Origin: Diplocarpon mali
Taxonomy: Eukaryota > Ascomycota > Leotiomycetes > Helotiales > Drepanopezizaceae
Direction of reading: 5' to 3'
DNA: 58,770 bases
Assembly (NCBI GenBank): GCA_024741835.1
Contig: JAENRP010000255.1
Coordinates: 3,231 to 62,000 of the forward strand
Shown here: piece by piece, positions 11,500 through 22,139 of the stretch
How positions within the stretch are numbered: position 1 is the first letter of the stretch
Layout: each line of letters begins with the position of its first letter
The notes under the pieces: model-generated
Seen by the model: the letters and a program-made list of their open reading frames with translations, nothing else
Told to the model about the DNA's origin: nothing
The model's database searches: none
Program-made: the position numbers and the translations under genes

Positions 11500-14400
11500 G
11501 CTAAGTGCCTTCCTTCACTAGCATTAAGCCTAGCCCTTATACTAGCTAATCGTTTCCTAAAACCTCGTTTTAGAATTCGGCTATATCTCCTGCAATAACC
11601 ATTTGTCCTTTTAAAGATCGATCTATATTCTAAAGACTAGCTTTTATAAGACTATCTCTAAGATAGTTAAATATTAGCTGAGATTCTAAAATGAAGGGCA
11701 TTCCTAAAAGAATATCGTTCGAAGAATTCTCTATTATTAGAAAGTCAATATAATTAACGATTCCTCCGACTCTAACCTTTACGTTTTTCACCTATCTATT
11801 AAAATTGTGTTTCAATCCAGAGACAGTCGAATAAACAAGGAGTCGATCGCTAACGATTATCAATCGAGCCATTTCTGCCACCTTTTTAATTATCGCATTA
11901 ACTTTTGAACTACAATCGATCAGAGCCTTTGCTTTAACTGATTCTTCTATTAAATAAATAATAATAGGGCTTTTTATTACAACTGCTAAACAATTTCGAT
12001 TGATATTCTAAGATATTAAAGCTATTGCTATAATATTGTAATACCTCTAGGTTCCTTTGTCTTCTGCAATCTAGAGACATTTGATTAAGGCTAAGTGCTT
12101 CTCAGAGTTCTTCTGCGTTACAATTTCCATTTCCTTATTATCATTTAAATCTTTAAAGGCAACTAGGATATGCTTTCCTAGCACTTTATTAAAGCGTCCA
12201 ATCAAACCAAATAGGTCTTTAAATATAAGGTTAATTTGCTAAGCTATGATATTCTCTATAGCTTTCTCTATTGCAGTTGAATTAGCGTATTTGTCGACGA
12301 ATTTCTCCTATTTTAATATCTATCTCTTTCGCTTAGGGTCAAGGGTCTGCGCAATAACTTCGACTTCTTAATCTTCGAGCTTAAAGCCATTTTCGTCTAT
12401 TATATCTCTAATTAATTCGTCTGCCATATCGGCTTTATCCTCGTCTACTGCAGTTCTAGATTATTAAGTATCTTTTAGCGTTTGGACTCTATATTAAGAT
12501 TCCTAAGTTGCACGCATTGATTTCTAGACTTTAGCTAGTTTAATCAGTATTAAGGGAGTAGTAGATCTAAAAGGGCGTCAAGTATTCTAAGGGTTTCTAA
12601 ATACAGAAGCAGTATTAATATCAGCAGATACGTTATTATTAACCCACCCTAAGACAGAGATGCCTTTAACTTCCGTAGCTATTTAGTCAGAAGCCAGGTC
12701 CTTAAGAACTCCCTTAGGTAGGTTGCTAGTTGGACCTATATATATATAAGTTGGAATTTTAGCGTTTATATCTATAATACGCTATCGTTTGACCAAATTC
12801 TCGTCCCATTTCGTACTATATATCATCGTTCGAACAGTCTATAACTATAAGCGATTCTAGTGCTTTTTAATAGGGATAGCTTCTAGCCTAGGATCTTTAA
12901 TGCAAAGCATCCTATACTTATTAATATGTATAACCCTAGTATTAATAAAACGAAGGAAAAGAGGGCAATCGTTGCAATACTTATATAAAGCGCAGTTAGG
13001 TTTTTCGTTATTATAAAAGTTGCAGGTTAGTTGTCTTCTATTGCCGTTTCCTTAGTACCCTATAGTATTAATATTAGCAGAGTGCTAGTTAGGATCAATT
13101 CCTCCTTCTTTAGCCAGCTATTGCGTTCTTATATTAGCTGGTTGTTCCGAATGATAAGAAGCAGGAGTCTGGTAATAGGAACCACTAAGTTAGCTTATAG
13201 TAGCCGAGTTTTACCTATTACTAAATTGCGGAATATGCTGTTTTTCCTATAAGAGATTATTAATCTTAGTTTCTAAGCTTTAGATTTAGAGTTTTGCAAA
13301 TTAGGTCTTAAGTTCCTCAATTCTAAGGTTAGATCTTACTCCTAGGTCAGGACCGCGAGTGAAAGGTATAACCATAGGGTTCTTCTTTGCCTCCTCTATG
13401 ACTTCCAAAGCCTTCGAGTGTTCTTAGACCAGGCTCTTAAGGTCTTTAGTATAAGAGGGAGTAGGGGCTTTTTCCTACTCTATAGTATTAATAGTTCTCT
13501 TACTAAGATCTGATTTTAAAGCAAAGGCCGAGAATTCCTTAAATAAGGCGAAGGTTATAGGGTCTTGCTTATTAATCCTAAAATGCTTGATAATCTTATT
13601 TCGAAAGCTAGTAGGTAATCTAAGTAAGAAAAGGCGACCTCTTTCAACTTTGCTAAGTATTTTCTAGCTGATTAAGGTGTTTAACACACAAGTAAAAGTC
13701 CGATAGTAGTTCTTAAGTTCCTTAGGAGTTTAAGTGACTAGAACAAATTCCTTTAAGAAAGCTAGAGTATTGCGAATCTGCTATCTGTTAAATTCTCAGA
13801 ATTTAGACTTAAGAGCCTTAATAAGGAGTTCTTATGAATTATGCGTCTTCTATTTAAAGAGGGATTTGATAATATCTTTGCTTATATAATTATAGTAGCA
13901 AGGGAGCTGAGAAATCATATCCGCTTATAAAATACCAAAATTGTAATAAGTTTCCTTATATTGCTTAAGGAAATCAGTGATATTAGCTCTTATAAAGTAA
14001 GGAGTACTAAGGGAACTAAGGAGGGGAAAGTGACTGGTAATAGCCTTAAATGCAGCTATTATCATTTTATATTAACCGTCCGGATTAATAGAATCCATAG
14101 GGGGCAAATAGGAAGCTTTGATATCGCGTGATTGGTTGCTAAAAGGAGTACTTCGAAATTCAAAAGGGCTTAAAGAACATTCAAAATCCGAGTCGATCTC
14201 AAAGTGACTAGGACGAGTTTAAAAAGATTCAGATAAAGGGTTAGTAAAAAGTTTAAAATTGTTATTATTTTTAGTGTTTTCTAGTATCGATATTAAAAAA
14301 GTAGGTAGCAGTCCTAAGTTATTTAAGGACATCTTTTTATCCTTCCACTTATAGGCCAGGCCTAGGAGTAGAATTCCGGATTCCGCTAAAAGTTTAATCC

Positions 14401-14755
14401 GAGTTTGCTAAAAGATTTTAAATAGGTACTAAATAGCTAATAGGAGCGTTGCGACTAATCGCAATAAGATAAGGTTTACCTAATCTAGGACCAATTTCTA
14501 AGATAAGGTTTATATCCAAGATTCTTCTTAGCCTCTAGGCCAATTCCTATTAGTCTTCAGAATAAAGGGGTCTCCGGAGACGATTCTAGGGCAATTTTTA
14601 GAGTTTTATTAAGCTAAGGCGGCTGAATTATCAGATTCGGATTTCTAAGGATTCTAAAGAGGCACTTCCAGTTGAAGTTTACGCTTAGTATTACTCGAGT
14701 ACTCGAAACTACCGCTATTTGAGATTGCTATTATAGGGTCCGCCAAACTTTTCAT
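11500..14755 (-). pseudogene. gag: A1 gag-protease, RIP-inactivated
   Basis: One minus-strand frame of about 1085 codons from ATG 14755 to a TAG at 11500-11502 (itself possibly a RIP stop). The N-terminal two thirds is gag-like, with a cysteine cluster CNFYNNEKPNCALYKYCNDC near 13030-12970 that may be a diverged zinc-binding motif. Near the C-terminus is a retropepsin-type protease: ALIDCSSKVNAI with the catalytic Asp codon at 11917-11915 (the usual Gly after DC reads Ser, a G-to-A change) and later ILLGMPF near 11710. Two palindromic repeats lie inside, at 13336 (reads FTRGPDLGVRSN) and 14345. Protease fused to gag, with RT in the -1 frame, differs from B and E, where protease is on the pol side. 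Confidence 0.8.
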
Positions 14756-15036
14756 ACTAAGAAGCCGAAAATTCCAAAAATCTCAGAGTTAAGGAAGAAA
14801 ATAGGGGTTTTCAAAGCAGAGCCGAAAAGGGAAAATCTAAGGTTATTAATAGTTGCTAAACGAAAATCGACAGTTCCAAGTAACTAGGCGATTAAAGATA
14901 AGGGTTTTGGAGTTGATTAAAATGCTATAAGTGTTTCGAAGACGTATTTCAAAGGCCGGTCTCTTGTCTGCGAACTAAGAGATCGATAAGGTTGTATAAG
15001 GACGGAAATCTCAAGAAATCGGTCCCTGCGTAGGTC
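14756..15036 (-). other. A1 5' leader between LTR and gag
   Basis: About 280 bp following the 5' LTR on the minus strand; a primer-binding site is expected in its first 20 nt (15036-15017). I could not match it to a tRNA 3' end. Only a 7-nt complement (GCGTAGG) to it occurs in the LTR, too short to call self-priming. Confidence 0.4.
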
Positions 15037-15276
15037 ACTAATATAAAACTGAGGGGAGACAATACAAGAATAGGCCTAAGGGAAGACCTAAAAACAAGAG
15101 GAGGAAGCACTATAAGCAGGCTCTCTTAGACAAGATATTAGGAATAAGTCCCAAGTATAGGGTATATTTAGTACTATGGCGATACGCGCTGTCTCTATAT
15201 ACAGAAGATGGCCCTTTTATCTACCTGCCGTCCTACGCCGATCATATGATATATATCACGAGACCTATCCATCTCA
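15037..15276 (-). repeat. A1 5' LTR (240 bp)
   Basis: Matches A2's 3' LTR (20378-20617) as reverse complement over its whole length. On the minus strand it starts TGAGATGGATAGG and ends near TTTTATATTAGT. The next bases, 15277-15281 (GGTCT), are the expected 5-bp target duplication; its partner should lie beyond the left edge. The outer boundary is clear because X2 sequence of A2 begins immediately. The inner boundary is uncertain by a few bases. Confidence 0.75.
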
Positions 15277-15921
15277 GGTCTCCATATTATCTTTTCAGTC
15301 TCTGCTTTAAAGCAACCTCTAGTACTTTAATAGATTAATATAAGTAGGACTACTACACCTTTCAAGGTAGCTTTTCATCTTAAGAACTGCAGCAGCCTCT
15401 CTAAAGCTATTATTAGTCGACGCTCTTAAATAGATCTATCGGTTATAATCGAAGTATAAGAGTTATTTCTTTTTAATAAAGACGAATTGAAAATCCACTT
15501 TGCAAAATATAATCAAAAGCTCTTTAATACCCTTATTAAGGCCTAGACGAATATTATAAATACTAAGTCGCTTCTTTATAAACTTAAGTCTTAAGGATAA
15601 TGCGATAAAGTAAATGCTATCTAAGAGCCTAATGTACTAATTGATAAAGGCATTATTATAAGAAAATTCGGAAAAGAGACAAACCGAGATGCTAGTATAG
15701 TATTAGACCCTGATTTAAGAACCAATCCCCTGTTTTTACCCTTAAGTTTAGAAACGCTAAGACTAACTTGCGAGCCTAGCCTACAAGTAAGGTTAGACTC
15801 AGCTAGCTTAAGCCTATAAGAAGGTTCAAATGAACTTCAGTTACCAAATCTAAGGGTATTAATAGAAGATCCTTTAAAAGAGGTCCTTAAAGCTAAGAAA
15901 TCGCTAAGAAATAAGAACTAA
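15277..15921 (+). pseudogene. X2 3' fragment in A2
   Basis: Reverse-complement match to A1 4191-about 4835; ends at TAA 15919-15921, the same stop as A1 X2. It is truncated at its 5' side by insertion of A1. It includes the mirrored palindromic repeat (15770-15791) and the AEKSLRNEN-like C-terminus, here with AKKSLRNKN. Confidence 0.75.
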
Positions 15922-16571
15922 TATAAAAGAAGAAGACTCTAAAGTAATAATAGAACTGATAATTAAGTCGACTTAATCTAAAGAATCATAGTCTATTCCC
16001 CCCTTTGAAAACTATTTAAAGAAATTGCAAATTAAATATTAAATTTTTTTAAGATTATCTACTTTTTATATACCTATACCTCTTTATTCTCTATTTATTA
16101 TTCTATTCTATATATATTCTTTACTCTACTTCATTCTTTATATAATTTACCCCTTGATTATTTCCTTTATATGCAACTTTCTAACGCTTACCTTTAAAAT
16201 ATTATCCTTACCTTTGAAGAATTATCATTTACCAATTATAGGTCCTTATATATATCATACCCTACTTTTATTCCTACTTCTAAGCTTATTATACCTACTT
16301 TTCCTTTATACACTAGCGCGATTCTAAATTCTATAAATAAGCCTCTTCTTGCATAACGATTTTACTTTTTTTACTTTCTCTATAACCCTACTAGACCTAT
16401 AATACCAGTACTACTACTATTATCTTTCTATTATTAATCTTTTCTAGTATAGGCCTCTTATATTATTAATCTTTCTTAAATAATCATCTTTTTATTTAAA
16501 GCTACCCCTTTGCCAACTAATTCATTATAGTACTATTAAGCTTAAATAAGAAAGCCATACTTAAGAAGAAT
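15922..16571 (+). other. X2-X1 spacer in A2
   Basis: 650-bp counterpart of 3536-4190, pyrimidine-rich on this strand with several TATA-like runs. No gene seen. Confidence 0.4.
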
Positions 16572-19500
16572 ATGTCAGTTATTGCCTTAGGCAGCAAGTT
16601 AATAAATACCACTAGTAATAAGCTAATATTAGAGGGTGGCTTTTTATAAGAGGGCAAGTTATTAAGATCATTAGAAGATATAGTAAGCACTTATAAAACA
16701 TTAGGTAAAATAGAATAATAGGTATTCTTAAACTTATCTATTAAAGTGTTAAACTATAGAATCTCTACAGTTAAAGAAGGATTTTTAGGCTTTAATGATT
16801 TTCTTAAGAATAAGCTTAAGATAAAGGGAATCTATTATGAAAAATTCCTATAAGAATATTAGAGGTATGCTAATTCAATCGATCTATTTTAAAAGAATCG
16901 AGATAAGAAAAATGAGTATATGAAAAGGTTATTGCAGTTTACAAGTAGCACCTATAGTACACTTTTTTAAATATACTTTATAACTAATATTACCGCTAAT
17001 AATACCCTGCGGGGGCTTGGCAAAATTTTTAAAATATACTAACTAGTGGCAAAGGCTATATAGGTATTGAATTATTTCACTATCTAAGAGGGTATGAAAA
17101 AGCTATAGGGAAATAGTACGTAAAGTAGAAAATTTGTAGGTTTCTCGAGTACTATTGTCCACTCTGCTATTTAGACTATAAAGGATAGCCCCTCTTAGTA
17201 CAATAATATTATATTACTAGACTAAATAGTTCTAGATACCCTTGGTTTATAATAGTTATAATATAGTTTACTTATTATAAAGGAAAAGATAATCTATCTG
17301 GCTAAGTATATTATAAACTACTTTGATAATAAGATAGAAAGATAGGAGTTTGTTATACCTACCGCTTAGAAAATGCTACTACTTTTAAAAGATTCAACTA
17401 ATAAGCAAAATTTGACTTATAGGCCTAGCCTATAGGTAGAAGTACTATATAAGGAGGATATCCCTAAGCTAGAGGTGCCTATAATACCTAGAACTTAAAT
17501 AGCTGACTATCGCAATCACTAATTATTAAACTCAGACGAGTTTGATTCACTATCCTTAAAGATGCTTCAAACACTTAAAATACTAATAGTAAAGAAGTTG
17601 ACTTATAAGCCTAGCCTATAGGTTAGAATATATAATAATATAGACTCTAAAGATGATCTAACAGACGAAGAGAATAACCCTATTACTAATATAATAGAAA
17701 TTTTTAATAATACTAAAAAGGATATAGCCGATATTATATAAACCTTTTCTAAAGACCTATAAAAATTTGTTTTGAAATTCTATAAGTCAATAATAAAGCG
17801 TTTAAAAAAGGAAGGTCGAGGAGAAGTTTTACTAGCATAAGAAGCGATAGCAAGAGCTATTAAATAAATTATAAAGCTATAATAAGACGAATTTTCTATA
17901 GATAATATTATGCATTTCTTTATTAAGTATAAGAAATCGAAAGGCGACTACTATATCCTTAAAGAAAAGCTAGAAAATAGTATAATAATCATATCTATAG
18001 AATGCTATAAAGTTCCCCTTAATATTAAGATAATACTTTAATATAGCGATAGATTTAAGATTGCAATAATACTAAAGATAAAGATACAATTAAGCAAATT
18101 TATAATAGGGATATTCGAAGACTTCAGTTTCGAAAAATTTTATACTTTATATAAACGATAATATATATAATATTATAAGCTAATAATAGTATCTCTAACT
18201 AATAAGCAAGTTTCCTTTAATATATATAAATTTTGCACTACACTTGACTTAAAGTTGTTTTTACTATACCTAAGGAATTATACAATTATAGCTACTAGCA
18301 ATAGAATAGCAAGCTAGGTTAAGAAAGATATATTATTAAGTTTTGCTAAGTTTAAGGTAGAGCCTAAAGCTTTGAAATTATTCTATAATATCGCTTGGAC
18401 TCCCGCCTAATATAGTACTATACTAACTAGTGATAACCTAATATTACTCTATAGTAAAGGTTTTTTAAATATGCCTAAATTATTCAGCTACGCTTTCCTA
18501 AGTACTATATATATATATAATTATAGTAATCGTAGAAAGAATTCATTTTTAACATTAGTATAAGAGGAGCTAGAAATGTACCAATACTATTTCCGGACCT
18601 TAGATAAGAAGCTAAGCCCCCCCTCCGCCTTCCTCTATAATATAACTCATAGCTTAATATAGCAGACCTTAAGGATATACTATAGTCTATATCTTAGTGC
18701 TCTATTAACTTATTATAATTCTTTATATAAGCTAGTAGTATATCCTAAGCTTATATAGTTTATAAGTATTAACTACTATTTGCAAATTATTTCTATTAAG
18801 ATTAATGCTAATATAAGATTCGTAAGATTAACTCCTAGGCCCAGCTTATAAGTCAATCCACTCGATAATAGAACTATTGACTACTACGTGATTCTAGCAG
18901 CTAAACAATCGACCAGAGAATTTACTATATAGGAAAAGTCTTATAAGTTATCTATACTTATACCCTATCGCCTTAAGAACTCTTAATAGATCTTATTAAA
19001 TCTGGCATAGAGCGCAGCTTAATAGAAAGAATTAAACACTAAGGATAGAATAATTCTAAAGGAGTATATCTCTAATAAGACTACTCCATTCTCGGTATTT
19101 ATAAGACAAGGCACCTTTATTAACCTGGATTCTAATAGAGAACTTAAAAAGGGTAGTTTTCTTACTATTAGTAATAACTATATAGAAGTTATTAGCAATA
19201 AATCACTTAAGAATAGCGCTAACCTAAAAGAATTCATTATCGATTCCATCTATATAAAGAAACTAAGCATAGTAAGATAGAGTGTTATTAGAGAAGCCTT
19301 AGCTAAGTTTTATATAACGCTTAATATAATAAAAGGTAGTCTACTATTAGACGCTCTTATAAGAAGACGATTATAAAATGATTTATTAATAGTAATAATT
19401 ATAAAGGATTTATTTGCAAAAGACGTATCTCAGCTAATAGCATATCTAAAGAAGTACAAATAAGAACTTTTTAAAGATTTTACTAATACTTAAAAGCTAG

Positions 19501-19991
19501 TTTAATAACTAAAGCTATAGTTATATAGCAATAAGTCTTAAATAAAGACTAAGGATATAGATGATAATATCAAAGCTAATAATATAATTAATAAGATAAT
19601 ACTCCTTAAGAAGTATAGCACTAAAAAGCCTTATGCAAAGACACCTAATATAACTCCTAAGCCTAGCTTGCAACTTGATCTATCAAAGGGTAAGGCTAAG
19701 GAAGTAGTATTTATAGAATCTCCTGCCTCTCCCTCTTCTATTACCAACAATTCCCTTAAAGATAATAATAATAATAATAATAATAACGCTACTATATAAG
19801 TCTCTTTTCCTATCGATAGAAGCCATTATACTATACTAGCATTTATAAAGAGTATAAAAGCTCCTGCTATACTAAGACCTACCTCATTAGATACTAATAA
19901 CAATGCTATAAGAAGAAGTAGTCGTTTGGCAAAGAGAGTATTATCTAATAATAGTTCTCCTTATCCTTTAAAGAGAACTAAGGAAAACTAA
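16572..19991 (+). pseudogene. X1 copy in A2, RIP-inactivated
   Basis: 3420 bp from ATG (16572-16574, MSVIALGSK) to TAA 19989-19991, exactly the length of the A1 X1 copy, so the two copies show no net indel. Differences are nearly all C/T and G/A transitions. It preserves the ATG that A1 has lost and so fixes the start. The Asn/Asp repeat (about 19760-19790) and four in-frame palindromic repeats are present but more eroded. TAG/TAA stops are frequent. Function unknown, as for the A1 copy. Confidence 0.75.
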
Positions 19992-20091
19992 TGCTTAGGT
20001 TAGTTCTATTTTAATTGTTTTTTTTACAATTCTATAGCTTATTTGTTTATTTTGCTAGTTTCTTTTTCTGACTCCTAGGCCCGGCCTATAA

Positions 20092-20180
20092 NNNNNNNNN
20101 NNNNNNNNNNNNNNNNNNNNNNNNNNNNNNNNNNNNNNNNNNNNNNNNNNNNNNNNNNNNNNNNNNNNNNNNNNNNNNNN
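20092..20180. other. Assembly gap (89 N)
   Basis: Run of N immediately after the last palindromic repeat and before a poly-A run (20181-20188). It falls in the A2 3' UTR, at the point that pairs with the window's left edge. The repeated, palindromic sequence probably defeated assembly; the true length is unknown. Confidence 0.95.
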
Positions 20181-20377
20181 AAAAAAAACTCTCCTTTTTT
20201 TTCTTTTACCTTTAATAATAATATAGCCCTAGTTTAGGCCTTTTAATATATTAGTTTTCTCGCACTTAGGGTTTGCTAGTAATTGATATACTATTACCTT
20301 AACCTATATTATTTTATATTCTTTACTAATAGTAGTAGGGGCTACTACTTTTATTATTTAGGATATATATAAAGACT
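20181..20377 (+). other. A2 3' UTR remainder
   Basis: AT-rich, homopolymer-rich sequence between the gap and the 3' LTR. No gene. The polypurine tract expected before the LTR is not clear; GTAGTAGGGGC near 20330 is the nearest purine-rich run. Confidence 0.4.
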
Positions 20378-20617
20378 TAAGATAGATAGGTCTTATGATA
20401 TATATCATATGATCGACGCAAGACAGTAGAAGGATAAAAGGGCTATCTTCTATATATAAAGATAGCGCGTATTACTATAGTACTGAATATACCCTATACT
20501 TAGGACTTATTCCTAATATCTTATCTAAGAGAGCCCGCTTATAGTGCTTCCTCCTTTTGTTTTTGGGTCTTCCCTTAGGCCTATTCTTGTGTTGTCTCCC
20601 CTCTGTTTTATATTAGT
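20378..20617 (+). repeat. A2 3' LTR (240 bp)
   Basis: Starts TAAGATAGATAGG (G-to-A changed from TGAGATGG in A1) and ends near TTTTATATTAGT. It matches A1's 5' LTR in opposite orientation. The right flank is the G2 reverse transcriptase codons for LPFSLTN on the minus strand. Confidence 0.75.
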
Positions 20618-22135
20618 AAGGCTAAAAGGAAGCACCTTGCACTTATACGCGCCGTACCGAGTTCTGAAAGTGGTAAGCTCTTTAGATTTAAGGTCCATTC
20701 GGATTCGATAAAAAGCCTGCTATATATCGAGCTTTATAAAAATCTAAGCGCCAGCTAATCGAGCTAAGGTCTTATCAATTAGTAGTAGAGGGTAGCGGTC
20801 TTTACAAGTAAGGTTATTAAGCATATAATAGTTAATATAGAATCGTAGGGAGCTATTAGCCTTTTTTACAAATAGTACTAGCGCAGTATAAGAGGCAGAG
20901 GAGGCCTTGATAAATCCTTTATTAAGGTTATTAATAAGGTACGCCTTTACTATTTCCAGTTTAGGTATAGATATCTTATATAAGAGGGAGTATCGGAGGG
21001 CCTTTTAAGCACCTTTGGCTATGAGTTCGATTTTATAATTATAGGGTCGATAGGGTAGCAGCATATTAGAAGCGGCTTTCGAGAATATATATCGGTACTC
21101 TTTATAAGCGGCTAGAATCGGTTTTTCGATTAGTTTAAAGGAGGCAGTTAGAATAGCTATCGAAACCTCTCTATTACAGTATCGGTTTAAAAGGGAATCG
21201 GTTTTGCATTATTAGGTCTGACTTTCTTAATTATCTTAAATCAATCGATCAATTTTATAAAATAAGGTGCTAAAGAGCTCTGCGCCTCGCTAATTCCTAG
21301 CTATTATATAAAAAGCATAGGCTAAAATTGCATATATATTTAAAGATAAAAGAGGAATTTTGCACTTCGCTATCTGCTTGCAAATGCGTTTTAAAGTCGA
21401 AATAGAAGAGGGAGCCGAGTTAGGCTCAGTCGCATTAAGCTCTTGCTTTATAATTAACATATAGCAGAAGTAATCCTTAGAAAAGGTATTACCTTCGACT
21501 TAGGGTAGAGTTAGGGTAGAATTAGTAAAAGAGTATTTAATCGGAATAGGAGGTGATTTAAAAGGGAGTTAGGAAAGGGCTTCTTAGCGTCGAGCTTTAT
21601 ACTTAAAAAGGGACCGTTCTAGTACTATATTATATTGAATTGCATTTCGCTAATAGTATTAATCCAAGTTTTGCTATTTAATATTAATGATTTCGATATT
21701 CCTTATAAAAGAAATAGTAAGAGGGTAGGAATTAGGCTAGGTTAGCTTGCAAGAAGTACAATTAATAGAAACTTTATACTCCTTAAGCCAAGCTCTTCCT
21801 AAAATCACTCTATAGTTACTAAGGTTAATAATAAGAAAGGGAGTAAAAGATTGAATTCGCTAATTAATATATAGATTAAGCAATATATAATAAGTAATAG
21901 TACTACCTTAAGAACCGTTGTATCCCTTAATTAGAAAGGGTATAAGGAGTATACGAATCAATAGTTTAAGGAAAGAAGATAAAAATTTAAATAACGCCAA
22001 ATTAATTAAAGCATACCTATTAGCGCTTATATCAATTAATGCTAATACCTTATAAGAAATACCATTCTTTAAAAGTAAGATCCGTTTTATTATTAAATTG
22101 CCGCTAAAGAGGTTTCTTAAATTAAGGTATCGCAT
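20618..22135 (-). pseudogene. pol: G2 protease and partial reverse transcriptase
   Basis: Frame in -1 relative to gag. The protease reads ALIDISANRYALIN (about 22040-22000), the aspartic-protease DTGA-type site with RIP changes, followed by VILGRAWLKEYKV. The RT reads NKGFIKASSAS, ALVLFVKKANSSLRFYINY, KDRYPLLLIDKTLARLAGA and FYRIRMD, then ELTTFRTRYGAYKCKVLPFSLTN where it stops at the A2 LTR. The YxDD catalytic block and everything after it are missing. Scattered TAG/TAA stops indicate RIP. Confidence 0.87.
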
Positions 22136-22139
22136 ATTA

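Larger units (their letters stand above)
1..15276 (-). mobile_element. Giant Ty3/Gypsy LTR retrotransposon A1 (3' end cut by window edge)
   Basis: Read on the minus strand: 240-bp 5' LTR (15276-15037), leader, gag-protease (14755-11500), RT-RNaseH-integrase (about 11490-7770), then two long extra frames X2 (7463-4191) and X1 (3535-116). The 3' LTR is outside the window. Comparison with copy A2, where X1 stop to LTR end is about 626 bp including an N gap, predicts roughly 0.5 kb more to the left and a total near 15.8 kb. One palindromic repeat is spread through gag, pol, X2, X1 and the 3' UTR, which supports a single unit. All frames carry TAG/TAA stops typical of RIP, so the copy is dead. Seen: LTR, domains, shared repeat. 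Inferred: that X1 and X2 belong to the element, supported by their presence in A2 next to the same LTR. Confidence 0.8.
17..20091. repeat. Dispersed 22-30 bp palindromic repeat family, 20 copies
   Basis: Approximate positions in A1: 17-40, 433-456, 1251-1279, 2482-2508, 2666-2695, 4324-4349, 5207-5234, 6594-6620, 7856-7884, 9292-9316, 11257-11285, 11420-11446, 13336-13364, 14345-14371. In A2: 15770-15791, 17412-17440, 17599-17627, 18828-18856, 19651-19672, 20069-20091, mirroring the first six A1 copies. General form GACTCGC, a 9-13 nt G/C-rich core like GGCCGGGCC, then GCGAGTC, eroded by CG-to-TA changes in A2. In most coding copies the frame gives an LTRxPGLxVR-like peptide. None were seen from 20181 to 58770. 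Confidence 0.85.
15277..20617 (+). mobile_element. Older copy A2 of the giant Gypsy element, 3' part only
   Basis: Plus-strand copy holding the X2 tail, spacer, complete X1, 3' UTR and 3' LTR. It begins exactly at the end of A1's LTR, so A1 inserted into A2's X2. It is more AT-rich than A1 (for example CCCGG in A1 reads CCTAG here), consistent with an older, longer RIP-exposed copy. Its 3' LTR lands inside the RT of element G2. The 5' part should lie beyond the left edge of the window. Confidence 0.78.

Noticed and set aside
13031..13252. 73-codon plus-strand frame
   Set aside because: Antisense shadow of A1 gag near its cysteine cluster.
15017..15276. Self-priming site in element A
   Set aside because: Only a 7-nt complement (GCGTAGG) to the region after the LTR, and it lies near the LTR start, not at a plausible transcript start.
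1..20091. Large terminal inverted repeats suggesting a 20-kb DNA transposon
   Set aside because: The inner junction at 15276/15277 is an LTR end in the middle of X2, and a third LTR copy lies at 20378-20617. Nested retroelement insertion explains everything, and no transposase was seen.
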